From assembly GCF_010671605.1 (NCBI RefSeq), contig NZ_JAABOO010000002.1, positions 62,001-126,000 of the forward strand: 64,000 nt of DNA, read 5' to 3'. The notes beneath the pieces are model-generated. The model was not told the DNA's origin, made no database searches, and saw only the letters and a program-made list of their open reading frames with translations. A program made the position numbers and the translations under genes. Positions 27,814 to 37,383 of this stretch are shown one piece after another. The stretch comes from Leptobacterium flavescens. GTDB taxonomy: Bacteria; Bacteroidota; Bacteroidia; Flavobacteriales; Flavobacteriaceae. The first letter of the stretch is position 1. The number at the start of each line of letters is the position of its first letter.

Positions 27814-29919
27814 CTAGCTGATATAATTCCAGATATTCTTGTATTTGATCAGCTGAGCGTAAACATATCTAAGGATCTTATTCTGTTCTTCCTGGAGGGA
27901 AGGATCTTCCTTAAGGATACGCATAGCGTAGAAACGGGCGGTTTTCAGGATCTCATTATCCCTGACAATATCGGCGATCTTAAGATTGAGTACTCCGCTT
28001 TGCTGGGTTCCCATGATATCTCCCGGCCCTCTTAGTTTCAGATCGACTTCGGCAATCTCAAAACCGTCATTGGTCCTTACCATGGTTTCCAAACGGGTCT
28101 TGGAATCATTGGTCAGTTTATGACTGGTCATCAGGATACAGAAACTTTGCTCGGCACCCCGGCCCACACGTCCGCGAAGCTGATGTAACTGGGAAAGCCC
28201 GAAACGCTCCGCACTTTCGATGATCATAACCGAAGCATTGGGAACATTTACCCCCACCTCAATAACGGTAGTAGCTACCATGATCTGGGTTTCCCCTTTT
28301 AAAAAGCGGTTCATTTCATAATCCTTATCGGCCGGCTTCATCTTTCCATGAACTATGGAGATCTGATAATCCGGCATAGGGAATTCCCGGGCAATACTCT
28401 CATAACCATCCATCAGGTCCTTGTAATCCATTTTTTCCGACTCCTGGATCAGGGGATACACGATATAGATCTGCCTTCCCTTTTTAATTTCATCCCTGAT
28501 AAACTTAAACACCTTGAGGCGGTTGGTATCGTAACGATGCACGGTTTTAATGGGTTTCCTTCCGGGCGGAAGCTCGTCTATGACAGAGATATCCAGATCG
28601 CCGTAAAGGCTCATAGCCAGGGTTCTCGGGATGGGCGTAGCCGTCATAACCAGGATATGTGGCGGGATCTCGTTCTTATGCCAGAGCTTGGCCCGTTGTG
28701 CCACTCCGAAACGGTGTTGCTCATCTATAATGGCCAGTCCCAGGTTCTTAAACCGTACCTTATCTTCCAGTACGGCATGGGTACCGATCAGGATGTGGAG
28801 TTCTCCGCTCTCCAGCTCTTCATGTATAATTTTCCGTTCTGAAGTTTTGGTAGAACCCGTAAGCAACTTCACATTAATATCGAGCGGTTTTACCAGTTCA
28901 CTGATCCCGTTAAAGTGCTGAATAGCCAGGATCTCGGTTGGGGCCATAATACAGGCCTGAAAACCGTTGTCTATGGCCAGCAACATGCTCATCAGGGCCA
29001 CAATGGTCTTTCCCGATCCCACATCTCCCTGTAGCAGACGGTTCATCTGTGCATTGCTTCCCAGATCGTTCCTGATCTCTTTGATCACTCTTTTCTGAGC
29101 ATTGGTCAGATTAAAAGGAAGATGATCTTTGTAAAAACCGTTAAAAAGATCGCCTACCTGATCGAAAGTAAAGCCCTTTATCTTGTTTTTCCTGATCAGG
29201 TTTTTGGTGATCAGTTGCAGTTGTATATAAAAAAGCTCTTCAAATTTTAAGCGGTACTGTGCTTTGGCGAGCATTTCCTGGCTTTTGGGAAAATGCACAT
29301 TAAAGAGCGCTTCATTTTTTGGAATAAGCTTTAATTCCGAAAGAACAGGGCGGGAGAGGGTTTCGATAAACTGCCCTTTGGTCTCAATAAACAACTGCTG
29401 CATCAGTTTGATGACCACCCTGTTGGTGATCCCTTTGTTGGACAGCTTTTCGGTTGAGGGATATACCGCCTGCATGGCAGTTCTCAGGCTCTGTTCGTGC
29501 TCCTGCATTAATTCCATCTCCGGATGGGGCATAGAGAACACTCCGCCTATCCAGTTGCATTTCCCGAAGATCACATAAGGCGTATTCAGTTTAAGATGAT
29601 CCTTGATCCATTTCTGCCCCCTGAACCAGACCAGTTCCATTTCTCCGGTACCATCGGTAAAACGGGCTACCAAACGCTTTCCTTTTTGTTGGGATACAGT
29701 CTTTATGTGAACGATCTTCCCCACGATCTGTACATCGGCATTATTGCGCTGCAACTCATTGATCTTGTAATAGCGGGTCTTGTCTATATAGCGGTTGGGA
29801 AAGAGGTTGATAAAATCCTGATACGTATGGATCCCCAGCTCCGAACGAAGCAGATCGGCCCGGTTAGGACCTACACCCTTTAGGTAATCGATGGGAGTTT
29901 GGAGTATGTTCGGATTCAT
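27814..29919 (-). CDS. recG: ATP-dependent DNA helicase RecG
   Basis: 701 aa, standard RecG length. The wedge/OB domain (about 50-150, 'ARFTDGTGEMELVWFRGQKW') precedes the helicase core with Walker A 'LLQGDVGSGKTIVALMSMLL' and DEQH box 'AIIDEQHRFGVAQRAKL', followed by 'MTATPIPRTLAMSLYGDLDI' and motif VI 'QLRGRVGRG'. It remodels stalled replication forks and Holliday junctions. The gene is convergent with DUF2911 and divergent from the M1 peptidase. Confidence 0.98.
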   Translation of the reverse strand: MNPNILQTPIDYLKGVGPNRADLLRSELGIHTYQDFINLFPNRYIDKTRYYKINELQRNNADVQIVGKIVHIKTVSQQKGKRLVARFTDGTGEMELVWFRGQKWIKDHLKLNTPYVIFGKCNWIGGVFSMPHPEMELMQEHEQSLRTAMQAVYPSTEKLSNKGITNRVVIKLMQQLFIETKGQFIETLSRPVLSELKLIPKNEALFNVHFPKSQEMLAKAQYRLKFEELFYIQLQLITKNLIRKNKIKGFTFDQVGDLFNGFYKDHLPFNLTNAQKRVIKEIRNDLGSNAQMNRLLQGDVGSGKTIVALMSMLLAIDNGFQACIMAPTEILAIQHFNGISELVKPLDINVKLLTGSTKTSERKIIHEELESGELHILIGTHAVLEDKVRFKNLGLAIIDEQHRFGVAQRAKLWHKNEIPPHILVMTATPIPRTLAMSLYGDLDISVIDELPPGRKPIKTVHRYDTNRLKVFKFIRDEIKKGRQIYIVYPLIQESEKMDYKDLMDGYESIAREFPMPDYQISIVHGKMKPADKDYEMNRFLKGETQIMVATTVIEVGVNVPNASVMIIESAERFGLSQLHQLRGRVGRGAEQSFCILMTSHKLTNDSKTRLETMVRTNDGFEIAEVDLKLRGPGDIMGTQQSGVLNLKIADIVRDNEILKTARFYAMRILKEDPSLQEEQNKILRYVYAQLIKYKNIWNYIS

Positions 29920-29989
29920 AGTACGAATATAACGATTTGTTATATTCAGAAAAGGATATAAAAAACAGAAATCCGTTTAATATGAGTTT

Positions 29990-29997
29990 TAAATTTG
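29990..29997 (+). promoter_or_regulatory. -7 element of the M1 peptidase operon
   Basis: TAAATTTG, a full TAnnTTTG match 33 bases before the start codon. A clear TTG at -33 is not seen. Confidence 0.45.
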
Positions 29998-30030
29998 GTA
30001 TTTTGGTAAAATATTTGATGTCCTGATTAC

Positions 30031-32100
30031 ATGAAGCAATTCCTTTATCTCATCGGCTTGTTGATCCCGGCCCTTTTTTATGCCCAACAAACAGAAAAAG
30101 TCGATTTTAAAACCGCAAAAACAACCCTTCGTATCGATCCCCTCCAAAAAGAGGTGAAGGGCGATATTGATTATAAATTCCTCGTATTAAAGAATACGGA
30201 TTCCATCTATATTGATGCCAGGTCGATGTCCTTTAGCAAGATCATCCTGAACAAGAAGGAGGTTCGGTTCTATAATGACGGTCAGAAGCTCTGGCTGCTC
30301 GATAATTTTACAGCAGGGAAAGAGTATGAGATCTCCCTTTCCTATACGGCCAAACCTCAAAAAGCCATGTACTTTATCGGCTGGGAATTTCCCGATGCCA
30401 GAAAACAGGTGTGGACACAGGGACAGGGAAAGAACAACAGTCACTGGTTACCCAGCTTTGACGATATGAATGAAAAAGTAGAGTTCGATCTCACCGTTAT
30501 CTTCGATGAGAACTACGAGGTCATCGCCAACGGGAAGCTCATCAGTGAGAAAGGAGTGAAGAACACCAAAGTCTGGGAATACGATATGAAACAACCGATG
30601 AGCAGCTATTTGCTGGCTATTGCTATCGGAAAATATAAAAAGAAAAGCCTCCTGTCTGCCGGAGGTACTCCTCTGGAGATGTACTATTATCCGGAAGACG
30701 AGAACAAGGCAGAGCCGACCTACAGGCATAGCAAACAGATGTTCGATTTCCTGGAAAATAAAATAGGGGTTGATTATCCCTGGCAGAATTATAAACAGAT
30801 CCCGGTAAAAGATTTTCTTTATGCCGGAATGGAGAATACCACGACCACTATTTTCTCGGATGCTTATGTGATAGATTCCACCGCATTCGAAGATAAGAAT
30901 TACACCAATGTCAATGCCCATGAGCTTGCACATCAGTGGTTCGGAGACCTGGTAACCGAAGAGAGCGGGATGCACCACTGGTTGCAGGAAGGTTTTGCCA
31001 CCTATTACGCTTTACTGGCGGAAAGAGAGATCTATGGAGAGGATTATTTTTACTGGAAGCTGTATCAGTCATCGGAAGAGCTGGGTGAGCTGTCAAGGCA
31101 GGGAAAAGGAGAAAGTTTACTGGATCCGAAGGCCAGCAGCCTCACTTTTTACGAAAAAGGAGCCTGGGCCCTTTATATGCTCCATAACAGGATAGGAGAG
31201 AAGGCTTTCGGGAAAGCAGTAAAGAACTATTTAGAGAAATACAGGTATAAGAATGTCAATACCGCCAATTTTATCTCGGAGGCGGAAGCCACAAGCGGAC
31301 AGGATCTAAAGGATTTCTACCGCATATGGCTGGAACAAAAAGAATTCCCCGCAGCAGAAGCCAGGGAAGCCTTAAACCAAAGCAGTTTTGTTAAGAGCTA
31401 TCTTAACCTGGATTGTTCTGAACAGGGAACGGATTGCGGAAAGCTTCTCGAAGGACCGGGGTATTTTCCGCTTAAGCAACTGATCGTCTTTAACCTGAAA
31501 AAGAAGAAAAGCCCGAATTATCTCGAGCTCTATAAAAAAGCTTTTGAGACCGGGGAGTTAAAAGTACGTCAGGCCATCGCGGTTTCTATGGATACCATTC
31601 CCGCAGAGCTGAAAACAGAATTCGAATCCTTACTGGAGGATAAGAGTTATATAACGGTAGAGAATGCCCTTTTAAAATTATGGCTGAATTTCCCGAATGA
31701 AAAGTCACGCTATCTCGGCCTTACCAAAGATAAGGCAGGAAGCAATGATAAGCGCCTGCGCATCCTCTGGCTTACCCTGGCACTGATCACCCCTGAGTTT
31801 GAATCCAGGAGCACTCCCGATTTCTACAAGGAATTATCGGGATACACTTCTCCGAGTTATGCTTACGAAATCCGGCAGAACGCTTTTGAGTTCCTTTATC
31901 AGATACAAGCGCTGAGCAATGAGAACCTGAAAGATCTGATCAATGCCTGCAGACACCCCGTATGGCAGTTTTCCAGGGCATCCAGGCAACTTTTGGATGT
32001 ATTGCTTAAAGAATCGGTGTACAGGGAACGCATAGAGCAGATTTTTTCTGAACTTAGTACGGAGGATCAGACTTATATAAAAGATAAATTAAATAAATAG
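30031..32100 (+). CDS. M1 family metallo-aminopeptidase, secreted
   Basis: 689 aa. Signal peptide 'LIGLLIPALFYAQQ'. The N-terminal beta domain is followed by the catalytic domain with substrate motif 'YAGMENTTTTIF' (GxMEN type) and zinc motif 'NVNAHELAHQWFGDLVTEES', in which HExxH and the Glu 18 residues further on complete the zinc site. The C-terminal part is a helical ERAP-like or HEAT-type region. It removes N-terminal residues from peptides in the periplasm. The two patatin genes downstream overlap or abut (TAGTG junction), so all three form one operon. Confidence 0.95.
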   Translation: MKQFLYLIGLLIPALFYAQQTEKVDFKTAKTTLRIDPLQKEVKGDIDYKFLVLKNTDSIYIDARSMSFSKIILNKKEVRFYNDGQKLWLLDNFTAGKEYEISLSYTAKPQKAMYFIGWEFPDARKQVWTQGQGKNNSHWLPSFDDMNEKVEFDLTVIFDENYEVIANGKLISEKGVKNTKVWEYDMKQPMSSYLLAIAIGKYKKKSLLSAGGTPLEMYYYPEDENKAEPTYRHSKQMFDFLENKIGVDYPWQNYKQIPVKDFLYAGMENTTTTIFSDAYVIDSTAFEDKNYTNVNAHELAHQWFGDLVTEESGMHHWLQEGFATYYALLAEREIYGEDYFYWKLYQSSEELGELSRQGKGESLLDPKASSLTFYEKGAWALYMLHNRIGEKAFGKAVKNYLEKYRYKNVNTANFISEAEATSGQDLKDFYRIWLEQKEFPAAEAREALNQSSFVKSYLNLDCSEQGTDCGKLLEGPGYFPLKQLIVFNLKKKKSPNYLELYKKAFETGELKVRQAIAVSMDTIPAELKTEFESLLEDKSYITVENALLKLWLNFPNEKSRYLGLTKDKAGSNDKRLRILWLTLALITPEFESRSTPDFYKELSGYTSPSYAYEIRQNAFEFLYQIQALSNENLKDLINACRHPVWQFSRASRQLLDVLLKESVYRERIEQIFSELSTEDQTYIKDKLNK

Positions 32101-33002
32101 TGAAAGCATTAGTTATTTCGGGAGGAGGAAGTAAAGGCGCCTTTGCAGGCGGGGTTGCTCAGTATCTTATAGAAGAGCAGCAGAAAGATTACGACCTTTA
32201 CCTGGGAACCTCTACCGGAAGCCTGTTAATTTCACATCTGGCCTTAAAAAAGGTAGAAAAGATAAAAGGGATCTATACTTCGGTAAACCAGCAGAGTATT
32301 TTTAAGAACTGTCCTTTTACGATTAAGAGAAAACACGGGATAGATAATATTGCTATCAATCACTTTAATGTACTGAAGAGCTTTTTATGGGGTTCCAAAA
32401 CATTCGGAGATAGCTCTAATCTGAGAAAGCTGATCAGGAATGAGATCACCCATGAGGAGTTTGAGACCTTACGCGCAGGCTCCAAGGATATTATTGTTAC
32501 CGTTTCCAATCTGTCCCTTAATAGGGTAGAGTATAAGTCCATACATGACTTTTCCTATGATGAGTTTATGGACTGGATCTGGATCTCCTGTAATTTTACA
32601 CCTTTTATGAGCCTGGTAAAAAAGAACGGCTGTGAGTATGCCGATGGAGGACTGGGGTGTATGGTGCCTATAGAAGAAGCGATAAAACGAGGAGCTGATG
32701 AGCTGGATGTGATCATTCTTCAGACAGAGATCACCCACCTGAACAGGATGCCTTCTAAAAATGCTTTTTCCCTGATCTCTAATATTTTTAACTTTATGGC
32801 AGACAGGATAGAGCATCAGAATATTAAAATAGGAAAGCTGGCAGCGAAATATAAACAGGATGTGATCATTAATTTTTATTACACTCCTGTGGTACTTACG
32901 ACAAATTCCCTCATCTTTAACGAAAAGCAGATGAGCGGATGGTGGAAAAGCGGATATAATTACGCGAAACTTAAGGATAAAGAAATCAATGAAATAATAT
33001 AA
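32100..33002 (+). CDS. Patatin-like phospholipase, copy 1
   Basis: 300 aa, no signal peptide. GTG start overlapping the M1 peptidase stop by one base (TAGTG), which implies translational coupling. Oxyanion loop 'ALVISGGGSKGAFAGGVAQY' (3-22), nucleophile elbow 'LYLGTSTGSLL' with Ser in GTSTG (about 40), and catalytic Asp in 'CEYADGGLGCMVPIEEAI' (about 181) form the patatin Ser-Asp dyad. Expected to be a cytoplasmic lipid acyl hydrolase. The next gene is a close paralogue. Confidence 0.92.
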   Translation: MKALVISGGGSKGAFAGGVAQYLIEEQQKDYDLYLGTSTGSLLISHLALKKVEKIKGIYTSVNQQSIFKNCPFTIKRKHGIDNIAINHFNVLKSFLWGSKTFGDSSNLRKLIRNEITHEEFETLRAGSKDIIVTVSNLSLNRVEYKSIHDFSYDEFMDWIWISCNFTPFMSLVKKNGCEYADGGLGCMVPIEEAIKRGADELDVIILQTEITHLNRMPSKNAFSLISNIFNFMADRIEHQNIKIGKLAAKYKQDVIINFYYTPVVLTTNSLIFNEKQMSGWWKSGYNYAKLKDKEINEII

Positions 33003-33003
33003 T

Positions 33004-33924
33004 ATGCGTGCACTTGTTATTAGTGGTGGTGGAAGTAAAGGCGCCTTTGCGGGAGGCGTTGCTCAATACCTTATTCAGGAGGAGAAAAAGGATTACGACC
33101 TGTATCTCGGAACTTCTACCGGAAGTCTTCTAATACCTCATTTAGCCAATAATGAGATCGAAAAACTGCATCGCATTTACACGACTGTCAATCAGCGTAA
33201 AATATTCAGTAATAACCCTTTTATCGTAAGAAGGAAGAACGATAAGGAATACGTAACCATCAACCACCTTAATGTATTATGGCAGATCATTAAGGGGAAG
33301 CGTACTTTCGGGGAGAGTAAGGCCCTGAGACGAAATATAAAGCGTAACTTTTCCGAGGAGGAATACCAGGCCATTCTCGATAACAATAAGGACGTTGTGG
33401 TTACGGTAGCCAATCTTACCAAGAACAGTATAGAATACAAATCCATCAAGGAAACTACTTATCGTGATTTTTGCGATTGGATCTGGATCTCCTGTAACTA
33501 TATCCCTTTTATGTCGCTTGTTAAAAAAGAAGAACATGAATATGCAGACGGAGGCTTTGGGTCCATTGTTCCCATCCGTGAAGCCATCCGCAGGGGAGCT
33601 ACCGAAATAGACGCCATTATCCTGGAAACCGAAAATATGGAACGCCATAATGTATTGGGAAGGAATCCTTTTTCACTCATGGTCAACCTCTTTAGCTACC
33701 TTCTGGATCAGGTGGAACATCACAATATCCTTATCGGGAAGCTGGCGGCCCAGAATAAGAATGTAAAACTGAATCTGTATTACACTCCCACAAGATTAAC
33801 CAAAAACTCACTGGTGTTCAATAAAAAGCTCATGAGCCAGTGGTGGAAACAAGGCTTTGAATACGCAAAAGAGAAAAAAGTAAAAGACGAGGTACAGCGG
33901 CTGAATACAAAAGATATTGCCTGA
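33004..33924 (+). CDS. Patatin-like phospholipase, copy 2
   Basis: 306 aa, tandem duplicate of the preceding gene and separated by one base from its stop. The same elements are seen: 'ALVISGGGSKGAFAGGVAQY', 'LYLGTSTGSLL' and 'HEYADGGFGSIVPIREAI'. Sequence identity with copy 1 is high at the N-terminus and around the dyad and lower elsewhere, so the copies are probably old and functionally separate. It converges with a minus-strand gene 3 bases beyond its stop. Confidence 0.92.
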   Translation: MRALVISGGGSKGAFAGGVAQYLIQEEKKDYDLYLGTSTGSLLIPHLANNEIEKLHRIYTTVNQRKIFSNNPFIVRRKNDKEYVTINHLNVLWQIIKGKRTFGESKALRRNIKRNFSEEEYQAILDNNKDVVVTVANLTKNSIEYKSIKETTYRDFCDWIWISCNYIPFMSLVKKEEHEYADGGFGSIVPIREAIRRGATEIDAIILETENMERHNVLGRNPFSLMVNLFSYLLDQVEHHNILIGKLAAQNKNVKLNLYYTPTRLTKNSLVFNKKLMSQWWKQGFEYAKEKKVKDEVQRLNTKDIA

Positions 33925-33927
33925 CAC

Positions 33928-34446
33928 TTACCAAAGTTCCCCTACTTCCTTTTTAATATAGGAGAGGGCAGCGTAGGAAGGTGTCTGTTTGTCCAGAAGG
34001 TCATTGAGCATGGTCTCCCTTAATTTATCGGCACTATCTACCTTATCACTCATGGCTGTTTTCCTGATCATCTGAATAGTGGCATTTTTAGCCGCTTTGA
34101 TCACGTTCCAGCATTCATCACTCAGATAGATCTGTTGCGATAGGTTATGGTCGAATTCAGATTCTATATTCTTGATCAGTAAAGATTCATAGCTTTCTTT
34201 ATCCGAACTGGTAGGAGAAACTCTTACTAATAACTTTGGAAGGTTGATGCGTTCGAGAAATAGCGACATTCGTTCATAGGCCTGCAGACGTATCGGCAAT
34301 GCATCTTTCTGACTGTCTTTCTGTAAAAGGAAACGTCTTCTGTTATCCTCATTTTGAGTATGGGTACTAAAAAAGAAATAGGCAATTACACCGGTTATTA
34401 TCGTTGGGATTGCATAAAATAGGAGTTCGAGAATCTTGTTTTCCAT
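33928..34446 (-). CDS. Membrane-anchored protein of unknown function (DUF7935-like)
   Basis: 172 aa. A single N-terminal membrane helix (about 8-26, 'LFYAIPTIITGVIAYFFF') precedes a charged helical cytoplasmic domain ('RRRFLLQKDSQKDALPIRLQ', 'AYERMSLFLERINLPKLLVR', 'EFDHNLSQQIYLSDECWNVI'). I recall this pattern from DUF7935-type proteins of Flavobacteria; function is unknown. It is co-directional with the FMN glutamate-synthase-like gene but separated from it by 67 bases. Confidence 0.75.
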   Translation of the reverse strand: MENKILELLFYAIPTIITGVIAYFFFSTHTQNEDNRRRFLLQKDSQKDALPIRLQAYERMSLFLERINLPKLLVRVSPTSSDKESYESLLIKNIESEFDHNLSQQIYLSDECWNVIKAAKNATIQMIRKTAMSDKVDSADKLRETMLNDLLDKQTPSYAALSYIKKEVGELW

Positions 34447-34513
34447 TAAAATCAGGTTTTATTGTCAGGTTTTGGGTTTAGTGTTAAACGTAATTTTTTT
34501 CCGAAATTGTATA

Positions 34514-36094
34514 TCAGGAACATTTTTCCATCAATTCTTTGTTTTTTCCACCTAAATATATGCAATCCTGTAAATGCTGCATACTGTCGAAAGGAACTTT
34601 TACCTTATTGTAACCGTAGGTGTGTGCCAGGGTCTGGGTAAGGTTCTTATCGCCCAAACTCACATCCACATCATCCATAGTTAACTGGCAGGGATGCTCG
34701 TATCCGCAGGCATGGGTAATTTCCAGGAGCTCCTTGCGGAAGGTCTTAAAATACTGATTCAGCCTATCCGACTTTAAAGGAATATTGATCCCTCTCTGAA
34801 GCCATTTATTCTGAGTGGCTACTCCTGCCGGACATCGGTTGGTATGACAGATCTGTGCCTGGATACATCCTATACTCATCATGGCCTCTCGGGCCACATT
34901 TATACAATCTGCCCCCATGGCAAATGCCATCGCCGCTTTGGCCGGGAAGCCCAGCTTTCCGCTGGCAATAAAAACAACCCTGTCGGAAATGCCTTCATCC
35001 TTAAATACCCTGTAAATATCCCTGAAACCAAAAACCCATGGCAGGGATACGTGATCTGCAAAACTTGGAGGTGCTGCTCCGGTTCCTCCTTCACCACCGT
35101 CTATGGTAATAAAATCGGGTCCGCGGTTGGTTTCTTTCATAAGACCAGCCAGTTCCTTCCACTGGTCCAGTTTCCCGATGGCGGCCTTGATCCCTACAGG
35201 TAAACCGGTTTCTTCTGCAATCCGCTCTACAAAGTCCATCAGTTCCGGAATGGTACTGAAAGCGGTATGATAGGCGGGAGACAATACATCTTTTCCGATT
35301 TCCACTCCCCGGATCTCTGCAATTTCTTTGGTGATCTTTTTCCCCGGAAGAACTCCACCCTTACCGGGTTTGGCGCCCTGGGAGAGTTTAACTTCAATAG
35401 CCTTGATAAAAGGTTTTTCCTCTACCAGTTTTTTGAGCTTCTCCATGGAGAAATTCCCGTTCTCATCCCTTACCCCGAAATAACCGGTACCAAAATGAAA
35501 GACCACATCGGCACCATTGCTGTGATAGGGAGAGAGTCCGCCTTCTCCTGTATTGTGATAAGCTCCAGCCTTAAGTGCTCCTATATTCATAGATTCTACC
35601 GCCTTTGCCGACAATGAACCGAAACTCATCGCAGAGATATTGATCACGGAGCCCGGCCTGTACGGTTTTCTTCTCTTGTTATAGGCCCCCATGATCTTGG
35701 CAGAAGGGAGGAAACACTTGTCTTCCATATTCGGATGCCCCTTTTCCAGCTTATAGGGGATCATCGCGTTATTGATAAAGTAATACTGATGGGAATAAAT
35801 ATCCTTATCAGTACCAAAACCTTCGTAATTGTTCTCATTTTTAGCGGAGGCATATATCCATCCGCGTTCTATACGGTTAAACGGAAGCTCTTCCCGGTTG
35901 TTGGCTACAAGATACTGCCTCAACTCGGGCCCGATACTCTCCAGCATATACCTGATATGCCCGATGATCGGGAAGTTGTGACTTATCGTGTGCTTTTTCT
36001 GAAAAAACACATCTCTTACAGCAACCAGGGCAAGTGCAATTAATATCCATGCCCACCAGGGGATAGACCCCAGAAAATCAAGAACAGCTTCCAT
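34514..36094 (-). CDS. FMN-binding glutamate synthase family protein, membrane-anchored
   Basis: 526 aa. An N-terminal membrane helix (about 10-27, 'IPWWAWILIALALVAVRDVF') precedes a glutamate synthase central TIM-barrel. 'INISAMSFGSLSAKAVESMN', 'NTGEGGLSPYH', 'KGGVLPGKKITKEIAEIRG', 'FITIDGGEGGTGAAPPSFAD' and the iron-sulfur-type cysteines in 'CIQAQICHTNRCPAGVATQ' are all typical. This single-domain form lacks the amidotransferase part of GltB, so true glutamate synthesis is doubtful; its physiological substrate is unknown. It follows the M20 amidohydrolase on the same strand with a 7-base gap. Confidence 0.92.
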   Translation of the reverse strand: MEAVLDFLGSIPWWAWILIALALVAVRDVFFQKKHTISHNFPIIGHIRYMLESIGPELRQYLVANNREELPFNRIERGWIYASAKNENNYEGFGTDKDIYSHQYYFINNAMIPYKLEKGHPNMEDKCFLPSAKIMGAYNKRRKPYRPGSVINISAMSFGSLSAKAVESMNIGALKAGAYHNTGEGGLSPYHSNGADVVFHFGTGYFGVRDENGNFSMEKLKKLVEEKPFIKAIEVKLSQGAKPGKGGVLPGKKITKEIAEIRGVEIGKDVLSPAYHTAFSTIPELMDFVERIAEETGLPVGIKAAIGKLDQWKELAGLMKETNRGPDFITIDGGEGGTGAAPPSFADHVSLPWVFGFRDIYRVFKDEGISDRVVFIASGKLGFPAKAAMAFAMGADCINVAREAMMSIGCIQAQICHTNRCPAGVATQNKWLQRGINIPLKSDRLNQYFKTFRKELLEITHACGYEHPCQLTMDDVDVSLGDKNLTQTLAHTYGYNKVKVPFDSMQHLQDCIYLGGKNKELMEKCS

Positions 36095-36101
36095 TTTAAT
36101 A

Positions 36102-37376
36102 TTATTTTCCTAAATAGTCGTAAACAATTTGTGTAAATGATCTTACCCCTAATAACATTCCGCTTTCGTCAATATAGAAATCGGGAGTGTGATGAGGTGC
36201 CGATGCTCCCGGGCTTACATTTTTAGGTCTTCCACCTAAAAAGAAATAGAATCCGGGTACTTTTTGCTGGAAAAATGAAAAATCCTCAGCTCCGGTAATA
36301 GCCTTGCTAAGAATAACATTTTCCTTTCCTGCAGCCTTTTCCAGAGAAGGTACCATTCTGCTGGTCAGTTCGGGATCGTTAAAGGTAATAGGTGTTCCCT
36401 TGGCGATACTTACCGTAGCTTCCGCATTATAAGCTTTGGCAATGGCAGGTACCATTTCCTGCATACGCTGATTGATCCTGCGTTGCATATTGTAATCGAG
36501 GGTACGGATCGTTCCTACCATTTCGGCACTTTCCGGAATAATATTGTTTCGCACCCCGCCACTGATCTTACCAACAGATATAACTGCAGCTTCCTGTGTT
36601 AAGGGAGATTCCCGGCTAATGATACTCTGCAGCCCGTCTATTATTTTGGCTGAAACATAGATCGGATCAACTCCTGTCCACGGACTGGATCCGTGCGTTT
36701 GTTTTCCGTTTACTTTGATCTCAAAACGCTGGGCAGCGGCCATAGCCCCTCCCGGCTTATATTGTATTTTACCTACTTCTATACCTGCACCTATATGAAG
36801 GCCGAAGATGGCATCTACCTTGGGATTATCGAGTACTCCTTCCTTAACCATAAGCTCCGCTCCGCCTTCTTCTCCCGGAGGCGCTCCTTCTTCAGCAGGC
36901 TGGAAGATAAACTTGACCGTCCCTGCAAAATCGTTGTTCTTAGACAGTACTTCCGCCACACCCATCAGAATGGCGATATGGGTATCGTGTCCGCAGGCAT
37001 GCATAACCCCGGTCTGTTTCCCTAAAAATTCGGTGGTTACCGTCGATTTAAAAGGAATGTCTGTTCTTTCGGTTACAGGAAGGGCATCTATATCGGCCCT
37101 TAAGGCGATTACTTTCCCGGGCCTTTTTCCCTTAAGGATCCCGACAACCCCTGTTTTTGCAATTCCGCTCTTTGTTTCAATGCCCAGGCTTTTTAGGTGG
37201 GCTTCTATCTTCTTGGCGGTATTGAATTCCCTGTTGGAGAGTTCCGGATTCTGATGAAAATGCCTCCTCCATTCTATGACTTTGGATTCTACGGCTTTGA
37301 TGTCCTTTTCAAGACTTTTTTGCGCCCAACCGAACGTCATACAGAGTACGGCTGTAATGGTTAATACTTTTCTCAT
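36102..37376 (-). CDS. M20 family amidohydrolase, secreted
   Basis: 424 aa. Signal peptide 'VLTITAVLCMTFGWAQ'. Peptidase M20/aminoacylase-hippurate hydrolase family: 'WRRHFHQNPELSNREFNTAK', metal motif 'GVMHACGHDTHIAILMGVAE', 'FIFQPAEEGAPPGEEGGAEL' and 'ITGAEDFSFFQQKVPGFYFF' hold the dinuclear metal ligands (Cys/His/Glu). It cleaves N-acyl amino acid amides in the periplasm; the exact substrate is open. It starts 7 bases after the DsrE-like gene, so the three genes from 37938 down to 34514 look like one operon. Confidence 0.93.
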   Translation of the reverse strand: MRKVLTITAVLCMTFGWAQKSLEKDIKAVESKVIEWRRHFHQNPELSNREFNTAKKIEAHLKSLGIETKSGIAKTGVVGILKGKRPGKVIALRADIDALPVTERTDIPFKSTVTTEFLGKQTGVMHACGHDTHIAILMGVAEVLSKNNDFAGTVKFIFQPAEEGAPPGEEGGAELMVKEGVLDNPKVDAIFGLHIGAGIEVGKIQYKPGGAMAAAQRFEIKVNGKQTHGSSPWTGVDPIYVSAKIIDGLQSIISRESPLTQEAAVISVGKISGGVRNNIIPESAEMVGTIRTLDYNMQRRINQRMQEMVPAIAKAYNAEATVSIAKGTPITFNDPELTSRMVPSLEKAAGKENVILSKAITGAEDFSFFQQKVPGFYFFLGGRPKNVSPGASAPHHTPDFYIDESGMLLGVRSFTQIVYDYLGK

Positions 37377-37383
37377 CTTATAT

